Shown one piece after another: positions 34,486 to 47,500 of a stretch of DNA of 64,000 nt; positions within the stretch are counted from its first letter, which is position 1; each line of letters begins with the position of its first letter. The stretch comes from Bemisia tabaci (Eukaryota > Arthropoda > Insecta > Hemiptera > Aleyrodidae), in contig NC_092794.1 of the NCBI RefSeq assembly GCF_918797505.1, positions 61,055,167-61,119,166 of the forward strand, given 5' to 3'. Below the pieces are notes generated by a model. That model was not told where the DNA came from and did no database searches. It was given only the letters and a program-made list of their open reading frames with translations. Position numbers and translations under genes: made by a program.

Positions 34486-34936
34486 AGGCTTGGAGGGCAA
34501 GATGCACACGCAAAAAAAATAGTCGGTGCTGATGATAGAACCTCCTGTTCACAGGGCTCTTGCACTTTCTTTGTTATGCGTACGGAACTTTTCTGTTGTG
34601 AGAACAGAACTTAGGTCGTGAGCATAGAGAACACTGTCCTTATAACGGAAAGCTCTGTGGCTTTAACAAAGAAAGTGTTTGAACCCTGTGAACAGAACTA
34701 ATTTTTTCAGTGCTTAAGTGCAGTTTTTGAAAAAATTGAGGTATTAATGATTTCAAGTAAAACTAATCTTAATACATATTCTGTGAAAAATTCGCTCCCA
34801 AATTTCAATTTTAAGCACGAACAAGTCAGTTTGAACTTTCTCTCCGCCGTAAGGATCCGTGAAATTTCGAAGCTTCAAACGCGTTTTTCTCGACACAGCA
34901 GAACCTGCACTTATGCGCCTTGTCCTCTAAGCCGCT
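34486..34936. mobile_element. Family H MITE, copy 2, split by a nested element
   Basis: The left end GAGGCTTGGAGGGCAAGATG and right end CGCCTTGTCCTCTAAGCC mirror each other. The interior blocks GTGAAAAATTCGCTCCCAAA and TCTCTCCGCCGTAAGGATCC match the other copies. It is interrupted at 34510-34716. Confidence 0.75.
34510..34716. mobile_element. Family G element nested in family H copy 2
   Basis: The left arm (CACGCAAAAAAAATAG, CCTGTTCACAGGG, AAGTT-type blocks) mirrors the right arm (CCCTGTGAACAGAACTAATT, TTTTCAGTG). The ends match the CACTGAAAAAA family. It lies entirely within the left part of the family H element, so it inserted later. Confidence 0.75.
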
Positions 34937-35344
34937 GAAACAGTCATTTATTCTTTAAAAATGATGATGATTATTAATTTAAATGAAGCATTTTTAATTA
35001 TAAAAGGAACAAAAGAGGATCAAAATCAAAAATTAAGAAAATTATATATTCGCATTTATGCCATATGTACAACACACAACAACACAATATGTTAACACAT
35101 TGTAACAATACAATGTTAGGTAACAAGATATTCTGGATCATTTGTATAAATAAAGAAGTAGTATATCTCTCAATTACAGAAAATATTCTTCATGTAATTT
35201 TAACTTTGATCATAATAATTATAATTGAAACTAACGATACATTGTTACTTACATACACAATACACAGTTGTACAATACATTGTTGTATTGTCTTTATTTT
35301 GGAAATCAATGCTATACTTTCCGTTGAATGATTACTGAGTAACA

Positions 35345-35655
35345 ATTTGAGGTGAATACTTAGCCAAGCGAGTTTTTGCAACTTTTGTCAGGTTTGATTA
35401 TTCAACTTTTATGGTCATCGGTCAACATTAGGCCAACCTGAGCGTTGCCTACTTAAAGTAACCTAAATACAAAAGAGAGGATAGCAAGGAGAGGTCTTTA
35501 AATTATATTGCCTCGGTGCTGAGCACTTTGCCGGCAAGTTTTTGCGAATTTTTTACGAAGGGTTTTCTACTAAATAAATTTCTCAACACTTTAGTCTTCG
35601 GTCATTCTTGAGCGGATCAAAGCGTTAACTATGACTACTGAACGTAACTTTCACA
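35345..35655. repeat. Two diverged direct repeats
   Basis: Blocks AGTTTTTGC, ACTTTTATGGTCATCGGTCA (ACTTTAGTCTTCGGTCAT in the second), GAGCGTT and AGTAAC recur with the same order and spacing in the two halves. They are old and probably belong to one transposon family. Confidence 0.45.
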
Positions 35656-35717
35656 TCATTGGATAGGAAAGCGAAGGGGGGGGGGGGGTCAAGGGCCATT
35701 CACCTTTCACGGGGGTT

Positions 35718-35933
35718 CACACTGAAAAAAAAGATTGGTAGAATTTACTATTCCTTACCGCTGTATTTCACACAGCGTGAATTCAAAGTCGATTATACCA
35801 GAGGAATGGTTACCTGTACCAGTAAACGTTTACCTTTTTTCTGGCAGAATTGACTCTGTATTAACGCTGTGTGAAATACAGCGTGAAGGTATGGTAAATT
35901 CTTCTTATCTTTTTTTTTTTTCCAGTGTACCAT
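35718..35933. mobile_element. Family G foldback with ACACTGAAAAAA ends
   Basis: The left arm ACACTGAAAAAAAAGATTGG, then CCGCTGTATTTCACACAGCG, is mirrored in the right arm (CGCTGTGTGAAATACAGCGT, then TTTTCCAGTGT). A further mirrored pair GGTTACCTG/CAGTAAACG lies at the centre. Confidence 0.8.
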
Positions 35934-36799
35934 CGTGAAAGGTGAAAGTTAATATTGAACGGCTCCATGAAATGGCAATTTTTCGAGAGGAGCCATCAAC
36001 CCTCTCAGACCAGGTCCCCTATGTATAACCTAATTCTCCCTCTATACACGGCGCCCTTTGCCCCTAGATACCTGTGACGCGATTTTGAGTTTGTAAGATC
36101 TTCTAGGTCTCTGTTTCTGCAGATGATCAAGCATAATAAAGTGAAGATAACTTATGTACGTGATACATTAAGCTCACTTGTTATCATTAAGTTTCCATAA
36201 CGTTAGCTCACTTGATATGAATAATTTTCTATAATGTTGAACAATAGAGGATAGAAAATAACTCCGAATACATAATGTGTGGAAAATTTCAAATCAGATT
36301 TTTTCTATTCTCTTGCTCTTCCAAGGCAAAATTTTCTATAAGGAATTTGGAAGATTTCAAATTAATTTTGAAAATAAGGCGAAAAGATATAGGTATGATT
36401 GAGGAAGAAGCATGATAATGAGTTAATTGTGCGTTCAAATTATCTAATTTAATATTAGCGGAAAGCGCAGCCAATCAAAATCTCGCAGGAGTTAAATCAA
36501 AACAAGAAATTTATCATTTAAAAAAAGTCTTATCAAGAGAAGTGTGAATAGTTTAAGTAGATTGAACACCTAAGTTAGTGAGTGTTTGTCTTGAGAGGAT
36601 TATGATTACTTGCTTTTTCAGATTGTCAGATCCTAGAAAAAGGAAATTATTCGTATTCGCACCAAAATGTTCATTACCAAAATGGCGAGCGACCAACACT
36701 TTGAGTTTATACCTTTAATTTTTTCAAACGGTTTAATTACAAATCCTAAGCCATTTTCTTCACTCCTTTTTGTCTTATTGAATGATTATATCGACGGTA
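35934..36799. other. Intergenic stretch, no gene recognised
   Basis: AT-rich, with only short frames and no recognisable repeat. Confidence 0.4.
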
Positions 36800-36911
36800 A
36801 AACTCCTAAATCACGTTTCTCGTGGGCAGTGTTCAAAAATTTCTACCCCTGTTTTATTTTTTCAAAGGAGAACAAATCAACATCAATCCAACTTGAAGTT
36901 CGCTTAAAATG

Positions 36912-37230
36912 CATAGAGAAAAAAAAGGAGGTGTTTGCATCTTGAGGATTTGTACCCACTTACGTCATCAATGTAAACAAGACGCTCGTTGAGGGTTATG
37001 TTGACGCTGTAAAAACGGACCATAATGTCCGATTTTTTTACTTAAATCAACTCTTTATATAATTTCAAGCACTTTTTATAGAATGACTTTTTCCCTTAAA
37101 TTACACCATTTCCAAGAAAATCGACAGGATAAAAACGTCGCTGTACCCAATGACGTCATCAAAGCTATAGATACTCTATGAAAAATTCCAAGATGCCCGA
37201 AATGCAAACACCTCCTTTTTTTTCTCTATG
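36912..37230. mobile_element. Mutator-like MITE with 9-bp TSD
   Basis: About 29 bp at each end are perfect inverted repeats, starting CATAGAGAAAAAAAAGGAGG and including GTGTTTGCAT. CTTAAAATG flanks it on both sides (36903-36911 and 37231-37239). A 9-bp target duplication is the hallmark of Mutator-like elements, though other superfamilies can resemble this. Inner blocks TGACGTCATCAA and TTACGTCATCAA also face each other. No coding capacity. Confidence 0.85.
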
Positions 37231-37297
37231 CTTAAAATGTGCCTCGCACAGAGAAGAAAAATTATGAGCGTTTTTAAGGATTGACGTTGAGTAGGTA

Positions 37298-37560
37298 CTA
37301 CCGTGCTAAGGAAGGACGCCGTATAAACCTTTAGGCGTTGCCAAATTTCCTCTGATAAAACACGAATTCATTGGGAAAGTTGTAAGTATCTTTCTTCAAA
37401 ATTTTCAAAGTATTTTGCTCGCAATTAAATCTAAAATACCTGTCTGAAAATTTTGAGGAAAAATATACATATGAATTTCGTCAAAAGTACCTACATGTTT
37501 TATCGAAGGAAATTTGGCAACTCTCGAATGTTTAAACGGCGTTCTTCCTTAGCACGGCAG
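37298..37560. mobile_element. Family A MITE, copy 6
   Basis: The ends CTACCGTGCTAAGGAAGGAC and TTCCTTAGCACGGCAG, with subterminal GTTGCCAAATTTCC and GGAAATTTGGCAAC. It is inserted into family J at GTTGAGTAG. The flanks GGTA and AGTA are an imperfect 4-bp duplication. Confidence 0.88.
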
Positions 37561-37710
37561 AGTAGTTTTAGTCTTTTAAAAATAAAGTAATACAGGAAGT
37601 CTGCAATGTCTCAAACCGAGGTACGTGGTTTTTTTTCTGTTGGTTTAGTGGTTTTAATCCCTGTGGGGGCCTACAGCCAATGAGGCGCGTGGTTTGGGAG
37701 TCATCATCGG

Positions 37711-38220
37711 TTTGCGGTTATGCATTATATATTCAAAGTTACTACGCACTTAGCATGGTATAGAAATGTATTTACGTTGAAGATAATATTTTATTGTGAG
37801 ACTAAGAATATTTCTTATATTTTGTGTTTATGGTTTAAATAAAGAAAGCTATCATTTGTTTTTCTTCTACAAATTTCACTTCCCTCTCATTACCTTCTCA
37901 TGAAGAAAAATATTTCATCATCCCTGTAAAACATTGACCGACCCGAAAACAGAACAAATTTTTATCTACAAACAAGTAAAGCATGTTCGCACTGTTCAAG
38001 TGACACTAGAGTAAAGATCTACAAGTTCTAATGTTTTTTATAACACATGGGATAACTCACAATGCATTATTCATTCACTAATGAAATGGAACCCGTAAAT
38101 TAATCCTCCACCTTTCATTTTCAGCTGCTGTTGTCTTCTATAAAATTAAAAATAAGTATCAAAACTTCTTTTGAAACTTCGTTCAGTAAAATGAGATTGG
38201 TACAATCGTTATGTGCCCTA
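37711..38220. other. Downstream flank of the MADF gene, nothing else recognised
   Basis: AT-rich sequence beyond the 3' end of the minus-strand MADF gene. I see no separate gene or clear repeat. Confidence 0.4.
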
Positions 38221-38475
38221 AATTGAGGGGCTTAGAGGACAAGGCGAATAAGTGCAGTTTTTGTTATTTCAAGACATACTTGTTTGAAGTTTCGAAACTA
38301 CATGGATGCTCATGGCGGAAAGGAAGTTTAAACTGACTTTTCCATGCTTACAAATTGGAATGTGGGAGCGGAATTTACACAGAATATGCATTCAGACTAT
38401 GTTCACTGGAAATCAAAAATATATCAATTTTTTTCAAAAACTGCCCTCATGTGCCTAGCTCTCTAGGCCGCTTAA
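38221..38475. mobile_element. Family H MITE, copy 3
   Basis: The left end GAGGGGCTTAGAGGACAAGG is mirrored near the right end (TAGCTCTCTAGGCCGC). The interior repeats the family's GGATGCTCATGGCGGAAAGG and GGAATGTGGGAGCGG blocks. It lies about 105 bp beyond the stop codon of the MADF gene, so it may be part of that gene's 3' region. Confidence 0.7.
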
Positions 38476-38579
38476 TTAATTTCTCAAGCTTAGTAAAATT
38501 TGAATTAAAATTCTAAGTTAAAAGAACGGGGGTTTTTCAACCCGAATATAACTATAAGCACCTAGAAAACTCTCACAAA

Positions 38580-41500
38580 TCAACAAAATTTGCGGAAGTA
38601 GTGACAAATCGCATCGCTCAACATGGGATCCAATCCCCTTACAAATTCCTCTCGCTGCTCAGTTCTTAGCGTGTCTCGCACTGCTCTTATGAGACCAAGC
38701 TTTTTGTTCACAATCCTCATCATTTCTGCCTCGACCTCGATATCATCACAATCATCATCAAGGATGATTATTGATTGATTATTTACATCAGGATTGACTT
38801 CTTTTTTTATGACAATGCTACCAGCACTGCTACCAGCATTGGTGTCGCCGCTGGCACTGGCGGCACTGGTGTCGCCGCTGGCACTGGCGGCACTGGCGGC
38901 ACGGCGGCACTGGTGTCACCGCTGGTGCTGGTGCTGGTGCTGGCACTATTTTCACCGCTGGTAACGGCCCCGGTCCCCTCAATGTTTAATCTCACTAGCG
39001 GCACGATCGGTTGTGAGTTCTTCCTTATTCTGAAAGAAATAAAAATGAAAAATAATGACCCTCGTCGAAAAAGAAACATTAGACATTAAAAACATCTGCC
39101 TGAATTGTCATAGGACTGTTGCAGAAAAGACTGCGAGACGATGTGAGAATAATTAGACCTCTGAAATACTTGTTTCCTGAACGGAATTTCCTGCAGAATG
39201 AGTTGCATATGAGCACATCGAAAACTTCCTTATTAACAATCAACTCCCTGGAGAGGAAAGAACATTTTTAGTTTAGGTACATTATAAACACTAAATTTAA
39301 ACTTTTTGCTCAGAAAAAAAAAAAAAAAAATTAACGCGGTCAAATTAGTCATTGAGAACAACCCATGCGTCAGACACATGCCTGGAATTTAGTTTTATAC
39401 ACAGAACGCTCGGAAATTTAGATTAATAGCTGAATGGCCAAAATTTTTACCTGAAGCTCTAGGACGTTTTAATCCGTTTTGGCGTTTAAATTAAACGCCA
39501 ATTAGATGCAGCACACATTTCAGGACAGTAAGAGCAAAACATAATACGATTTTTACGATGATTCAGTTGCGCTGGTCGCAGAGTCATGATTTGATGCTTG
39601 ATTCTTGTAGATTAGGTAAAAATAATGAGAACTGTTTAAACAGCAGCTTCCTACGCTCAATATTAACAGAGACATCGCGCTTTGAAAAATGCGGTTTATG
39701 ACGTCACCCGCCGTGGTAGTGCCACCCTTGGTTTCTTCCATCTAGCTTTCATTCGAGTTCCACGTTGAGTAACCAGTGCAATTGTACGTCTCTCTGATTA
39801 ATGGGAGCTAGATGGAAGAAACCAATGGCGTCACTGCCGCGGTGGATGTAACGTCACAAACCGAATTTTTCAAAGCGCGATATCTCGGTTAAACGTCTAG
39901 GAAGGGGACATAATGAATTTTTTTTTTATTAGGGACACTTTTTTGTGGGGGTTGAACAATTTCAAAGAAGAGGGGGGATTTCTGTGAGGAGCAGGACTAC
40001 AAAATATGAACTATCGAGTTCCAAAGAAAAAGACCCTTCCCCAATTCGAAAGTTGAGAAGTAGCCCCTCAAAAAATCCGCCCACTGAGCGCCCCTGACTT
40101 ACAAGGACAATTAATTAATGTTGTAGATTAGAAAATTATAGAGTTGAAATATGGGCCACTTTAATATTCTAGACGCTAAGAGGCTGCGCTCCCTGGACCC
40201 CTGGTCACTCACTACGCGAGTGACATTCGGATCGCTCCGCGTGCCATTTCTCCGAGTGATTGGACATTTGGACTGCATTTTGCAATTTGGAACTATAAAC
40301 TCTGGCTCTTCCGGAAAAACACTTTTGTGCATAGGGAAACTAATGGCACATACCTACGTAATTTTTAAACCGGGCCGAAATTTATAGTTCCAAATTGCAA
40401 AATGCAGTCCATTTAATCATTACCATTACCTATGATGTATACTTTTTGGAGACTCTCAAGACAAAAGTGATTTTGTCACAGAACCTTGTTGCTGGAGCGT
40501 GCCATCATTTGCACATGAATAGATATGTGGAGATAAAGCAACGATGGGGATCGATCATTTCTTCAAAAACACATTTGCCTGGGACGTCAGTCCCATAGGG
40601 TGGAAGAAAGTGACAATCCGTGGGTCTCCTACCGCGATTCGGCTCGCTGAAGTAGCAAAAGTTCATCTTTACTTCCTAAGAAAATTATCGCTGGCGTAGG
40701 GGTCTAAAAACTGCTCAACGATACTAAAGTTTGAGTTCAGAATCGCTATGAGCTCACTTGTGTGTTTTTTTCATTTTATATGTACTTTCATGGCATATAA
40801 ATTTCTCTAATGTTTTTGTTTTATTCTCTCTGATTGCATAAGTATTTATATCCTTGTTTCATTTCCTTTTCCTTTAATTTTTTCCTTTTTTGTAGCATCT
40901 GTGTCCATTTGCAATTATTATTTTAAAATAGCTTTCCCTGGTATACATCTGATGCTTCAAACGGAACCAATTTGTTTTAGTGACATTTCCGGCTAAATCA
41001 TGGGGTTTCCCATGAAGGCAACCTCTCATCCCTCTCGGACTCTACTGTTGTCAGAGAAGTTGCTTTTTCAGCACATTTTCCGGTGCAAATCCATGTAAAA
41101 TATTCACATTTATCGCACAATCTGGCAAACTCTTGAGTGAAATAGAAAAAGGTGGAATAGACTAAAAGTCTGAATCCTTCGAAGTTTATATTAATGATGA
41201 TGATGATGATTAGCTTCGGGCTGTAAGATAAAGACGGAAAGTAAGCAGAAAGAAGAAGAATATGAAAAAGAATAAGAAGAGGAATTAAACGAATCCAAGA
41301 TACTTACGAGATGTCTCCAAGGAACGACATATCTTCCTCATACTTCCATAATTTTTCTTGAGGCGTATAGGAACGCCGCCATTGAGCCGCCCTTCTCGCC
41401 TGTTGTAGCCGCTTCCACTCGCCTTGGACCTCTTCAGCTGTAACACAAGCATATTTTCTTTTGAAAATTGCAGTAATGGAGAATTTGCAAGGGTCTGTAA

Positions 41501-44500
41501 TTTGATGAATTTCGTGTTTTAGTGGAATCTACTGAGTGAACTGAACACGAAGATACCCCCTTGATTCATAAATTGAGCAATTATTAGAGGAGATATGACA
41601 AAATAACCGATTCTGCTAAAATACATGTGTTTAAATGAGAAATGCCGTCAGATGACGTCTTAAGGCTGCACATTTTCTCACTTTTAAATCCATTTTCTCC
41701 AATTTCTAATGTCCGAAAAAAATTATGAAAAATACTGCAAACTCAGCTCATTAGGCACTTTAAGATGAGCCAATAAAAATTTTGTGTGCAAATTCTCTAT
41801 TACCTGAAAGAATAGTTTCCTAAAATTTCTATCCCTGAGCTCAGAAAGAGTCCGTATAACGGCGAGCATTTCTCCAAGGAAGTTCAAGGCACATTTTTTG
41901 AAAATTTACATTAAAATTATCTTTTTCACGTAACGTCACCCTAGTTAGAAGCAATAGCGTTTTCAGTGGACAATTTCCAAGTGCAATGCTGCCGTGCTAA
42001 GGAAGAACGCCGTATGAACCTCCAGGCATTGCCAAATTTCTTTTGATAAAACACGAATTTCCTGGTAAACTTATGAATATTTTCCATCCAATTTTTCAGA
42101 CGATTTTGCACGCAATTCCACCCAAAGTTCCTGAAAATTCAAAGGAAAAATAACTTTCCTCAAAGATGAACATTTTATCGAATGAAATTTGGCAACTCTC
42201 GAATGTTCATACGGCGTTCTTCCTTAGCACGGTAGAATTGGTATGATGCTGTCACAGTGTGATTTTTACGTAGAATCCAAATCTCGACTTATTCAACGAA
42301 ATAACCGCGGAAAATCCTCCATTTCGGCAAAAACGTTGCCAAATCTCGTCTTTTTGCCGAAAAGTTAAAATATCTCGCGGATTATTTATTTTAGATAAAA
42401 ATAAGTTAAAAATTGAAGAGCGTGAAATGGCTGATAAAACGCGTCCTACGGAAGTTCGCAGGAACAAAATTAAAGCTTATCAGTGAACCGATCAGATTTC
42501 AGCAAATTTGCCAATTTTTCACGCTTGTCGTGAAACGTGTACTTTAAAATTAGCCGAAAGTATCATCCGTCGTAGTTTCGCCTTGTCAGCATTATTGCAC
42601 ATCCCCGAGAAGCAATATCGAAAGAAACACGACAATGACAACATGATCGGGTCGGCAATACTGCCATGCTATGGAGAAACGTCGTAAGCCTCCAGACGTT
42701 GTCATAAGGAACTACAATGTTTTTCAACGTGTATTAAACGTCGGTTGTTTTCAATTCGCCTTCAGCTGCGTCCGCAGCAATTGTTGTTAAGAATATGTTG
42801 TGCGTGCTGATCTCAGCTCATTACATACTTCACTCTCTGAAGGCGTTTAATGTGCGAAAGTAGAGCACCCTGTTGGAGAACAACAGAAGTTAGATGATTT
42901 GATAAATTTCTATTTCGTTCGTTCTCTGACAGACTGCGCTACTTGCGCACATAAAACGCCTTCAAAGAGTCGAGCCTGTAATGAGCTAAAATCAGCACTC
43001 ACAACATATTCGTAACAAAAATTGCTGCAGGCGCAGCAGAAGGCGCGAATCGTTTAGATAAAAAAAAAAGAAAGACTATGAAAGGTAGTCTGCATGCAGG
43101 GTACGTATTCGATCGACATGAATCGAACGAAGAATGAAAACGTGAACCGATCAACACCGATTCAATGGACAAATAAATAAAAAAGCTGATCAAAATCAGC
43201 AGAAAACTTACATTTACTATGAAAATTTCAAATCGCAATATCTCGAAATTAGGATCAGCCAAGATTTTGATTTTTCGCGATTTTAAGTCCACACGTGTCA
43301 TGGACTCACCCCCTGCAAATCGTTTTTGGGTACATTTTCACAGCGCTTCTTTATTTATTTGTCCGAGTGAAATTCGTCCTGGTATATTTGTCACACGCTG
43401 TCGCGTCGTTAGTCCGGCGCACAGTGGATCGAGTCAACAGGAGAGGTCGAACAATATTTAAAAACTTTAAACGCTTATAACTCCATGAACATGAAACTAT
43501 GAGGTTCTAAAACTGGTTCTATTGGTCTCCTCGTGAAATTTCCTACTGCAATTACCCCTTAAAATTTGAAATGTGACGAAATAAACATCCGAATTTGCAC
43601 TTTTAGTTATATATTTCATGTCCGACCCTTCTGATTGACTCGATCCATTGTGCGGCGTTTATAGGTCACATCTTTGTTGTACAGTATAGACAGAGTATGG
43701 CCATTTCTGTTCCGGTTTTTCATTGGTCGCGAGCGAATAGGCTGACACGATGCTCTTAGGGCCGTAAATAAACAAACAAGATGGCTGTTATCAGCAAGGA
43801 AGTTTGAGGTTATGCACATCTTACATCCTCCTGTGATAAAGGTGAAAGGCGATTTAACAATGTTTTCATGTGTTTTTCGTGTGTTATTCGTAGATATGCT
43901 AGTTTATACTGTTACTGCCGTATAATTGATATTTTTTTCAAATTTAGCTTCTTATCAATGATACAGAGAGTCGCCATCTTGTTTGTTTATTTACGGCCCT
44001 AAGAGCATCATGAAGCCTAAAAACTCGTTGACCAATCAAAAAGCGGAACAGTTTTCCTGTAGTAAAAAGATACGAATGGCCATACTCTGTCTAATAAGGT
44101 ACTCAAGTACAGTATGGTCATATGTCCACTTAAATACAACCAACGACCCATTCATAAAGAGACGGAGATTCTAAGTGATGACACATGACACATATTATGG
44201 TATAGCGTACATTACATAATTAGGCAATGATTGGCAACTAATATGGTCAGAACATTACAAATCAATGATTGGCAACATTGTCAGGAAAAAAAACTCAGTT
44301 AAGATGCACCTCTGTGTCTACCATCTCAAGCCAGTGGCGCGGCGTGCTTTGCGATATATCGATTGTTATGCCATTTAAACCTATGGAAAAGGATCGATAA
44401 ACAGGGTGTTCGCAGCGAACACCTTAATAATCGATTCTTTACCATAGGTTTAAATGGCATAACAATCGATACATCGCAACTCACGCCACGCCACTGTCTC

Positions 44501-47500
44501 AAGCTGCATAAGAGCATACGCCACGCGCAGATCCATGCATCACACTCAAACGAAGAAGTCGAGGACAAAGATTGAGTTGAGCTCAAAGGTTCTTATACAT
44601 CTTTCATGCATGTTTCACTCATGTGACTGGGTTTTTTACCTAAATTTTGGACCTAGATTTTTAACCTTACTGAACAACAAAAATTTGACCCAAAAACGCT
44701 GGATTAAAGAGAGCGTAGGACTAAGAATTTACTAGGATAAATTTCACTTGGACGCGATTTCGAGAGTGAAAATCCGTGAACAAAATAAATTGGACGAAAA
44801 AGTTTATGGACATAAAGAATTGAACCAGAGTCCCATGACCCACTGGATACCCCCTTCGTCTCCTCGCAGGTGGAACCCGTAATCAAGCAACTTCTTCGGC
44901 AGCCTTTCTTCTTTCACCCTGTAAGGAGTCCTGTTCTAGTCATTTTCGTCGTGCAAATTGTGTTTTACGTGAAATTCTTAATGCGAAACATGTATCAGGA
45001 TGCTTTAAATCGTTCTCCCCTGTTAGTCCATTCAGCCAGTTACATTTCGTCTTATTATAGGAGACCTCATAAAAACAAGAAACGTTGTTATGTAGAGATC
45101 AACTACTTATTAGGAGCTTTGAGTTCCCTCTAAATTGCCGTGTAAACTTTGAAGTACCCCCAATTTTTCTGAATCACCATCCAATCCCCATACCGCCCTC
45201 AACAACAATCGCGGGAAATGAACATTATACACTGCATACATGATAATACTGCCGTGCTAAGGATGAACGCCGTATGAACATTCGAGAGTTGCCAAATTTC
45301 ATTCAGTAAAATGTTTATTTTTGAGAAAAATTATGAATATTTTGCCTTGAAATTTTTAGGAACTTTAGGTGAAACTGCAAACAAAATTATCTTAAAAATT
45401 GGAAGAAAAATATTCATTAGTTCACCAGGAAATCCGTGTTTTATAAATTGAAATTTGGCAACGCCTGGAGGTTCATACGGCATTTTTCCTTAGCACGGTA
45501 GAATAGAAGACTGCCGTATGTTGATGCATTTCACAAGAAATAGGTCTCTTTCAAATTACTCTCTTCTTGCATTACTTCCTTTCAACCTAAGCTCAGTAGG
45601 TAATCAACAAGTATCCATACAAGTAACTACAGCCCAATGTCAGTTCGGAAACCCTGAATCCGTTTGTCCCGGATTTATAAATTGGCATTTACGAGGATGA
45701 GTCCTTGATTTTCCTCCCCCTTTTCTAGGAGTTGGTTTTCGAAAATAATTAACTGGTGAATTTTAATGGTAAGACTGAACCAGAAGCCAAGGCTGCATGA
45801 ATCAAATTTGTCTACTCCTAGAGGCAGGCGTTTATACCAAATGGGGGCGCGTTGAATTGCAGGACAGCACAAATCGGAAGCAACATTTGTGAAACATCTA
45901 ACAGTTTCGAAACGATCAGAGGGGTGATGCAAAATTTCTTCGGAAGATGAAGTCACCGTAAATAATACCACACTACTGCTGTCGTCAAGCTTTCATAATT
46001 GATAGGGCTCGTAAGACTGTCGGAAAGTGCGGTATAAAAAATTTGAGTTCCGGCTCGCTCAACCGTGCAGTCCGTACCGTGCGCTAGATTTTTAAGTCTA
46101 TTTTTCAAATGTAAATACACATTTTTCAGTTGTTATTTATTTTTTTAAAAATAAATCAATCCAGTGTTCAGTTAATTCAATATCAAAATAAAGGGCAGCC
46201 TTATTTACCATCCCTGCTAATAGGGAAGTGTGGATGTAATGAGCTGCGCATCTGATGCACACGTGCATTGGGTCAATCGGATCTACACTGCTACATGTGC
46301 TAAGGAAAAACGCCGTATGAGCCACCAGGCGCTGCCAAATTTCCTTTAGTAAATCACGAATTTTCCAGAAAATTTGTGAATATTTGTCTTCCAATTGCTC
46401 AGAAAATTTTGAGCTAAGGTTTCCAAAAATTTCAAGGAAAAATATCCATGGATTTCCTCAAAAGTAAACATTTCATCGAAAGAAATGTGGCAATTCTCGA
46501 ATGTTCATACGACGTTTCTCCTTTGCACAGCAGCACAGAGGGCTCGCTTTTCGCCGTTTTTCTCTAATTTGGTGGATATGAGTGGATCCAAAGCACCAAT
46601 TTTCATGAGGGTGTGTAAATGGAGTCCATGCCCTGTGGAAAGGTTGCATTGCGCACCGTTACCATGCGCTCACCTAAACGCACTTTTAACCGATTTCACC
46701 GCTTTACATCTACTCATTCTCCTCCTCCCTAGCTTTATCTATGTTGTACAACACTGCCGTGCTAAGGAAGAACGCCGTATGAACATTCGAGAGTTGCCAA
46801 ATTTCCTTCAATGAAATGCTTATTTTTGAGAAAAGCTATGAATATTTTTCCTTGAAATTTTCAGGAACTTTAGGTGAAACCGCAAACAAAATTATCTTAA
46901 AAATTGGAAGAAAAATATTCATAAGTTCACCAGGAAATTAGTTTTTTATAAATTGAAATTTGGCAACGCCTGGAGGTTCATACGGCGTTTTTCCTCAGCA
47001 CGGCAGAACAGTCCTAAGAGTTCACAATGATACTTGCGGGATATTTCTGAGATACCTCTGAAAACAAATACATTTTTCAGAGACGTTTTTTCTTACTTAC
47101 ATCGGGAAAAAACTAAACCATCTTAAAAATGACTTTGAAACTTTCAAGGAGATAAATTATGGTAACAACTCCCTGTTTTTAAAATATTTCAAAGTCATTT
47201 TTCAATGATTTTGAAAACATTTTTAAAACGGTAAGTCAATAAAAAACGTTTCGAGCCTTTAAATCTTGTTTCAATTATCTTAGAAGCACGCTTGAAAGGT
47301 TTTATAAAATCATCTTTCAATTATTTGTTTATAAAAATAAGTATTAAATATTTTATTTTCATCCTTTAAAATTGTTGTTAAAAATGGTAGCTATACACAT
47401 TTATAAATTTCTTTGTTTTGTATCTTCGGACCCGAAATAAAAAAGACATTTTTAGCATTTAAAAGAGAAGCTTTTCAAAATTGAAAATGACCGAATTTTT

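Larger units (their letters stand above)
36800..37710. mobile_element. Family J element, copy 4, host to two insertions
   Basis: Its left part (CTCCTAAATCACGTTTCTCG, AAGGAGAACAAATCAACATC), middle (TGACGTTGAGTAG) and right part (TAATACAGGAAGTCTGC, AAACCGAGGTACGTGG) match 9568-9826 in order. It is split by a Mutator-like element at 36912-37230 and a family A element at 37298-37560. Confidence 0.65.

Noticed and set aside
38807..39079. 90-codon minus-strand frame as a separate small gene
   Set aside because: It is exon 3 of the MADF gene read through intron sequence on one side and past a one-base deletion on the other.
46485..46814. 109-codon plus-strand frame
   Set aside because: It begins and ends inside two family A elements, so it is built largely from repeat sequence.
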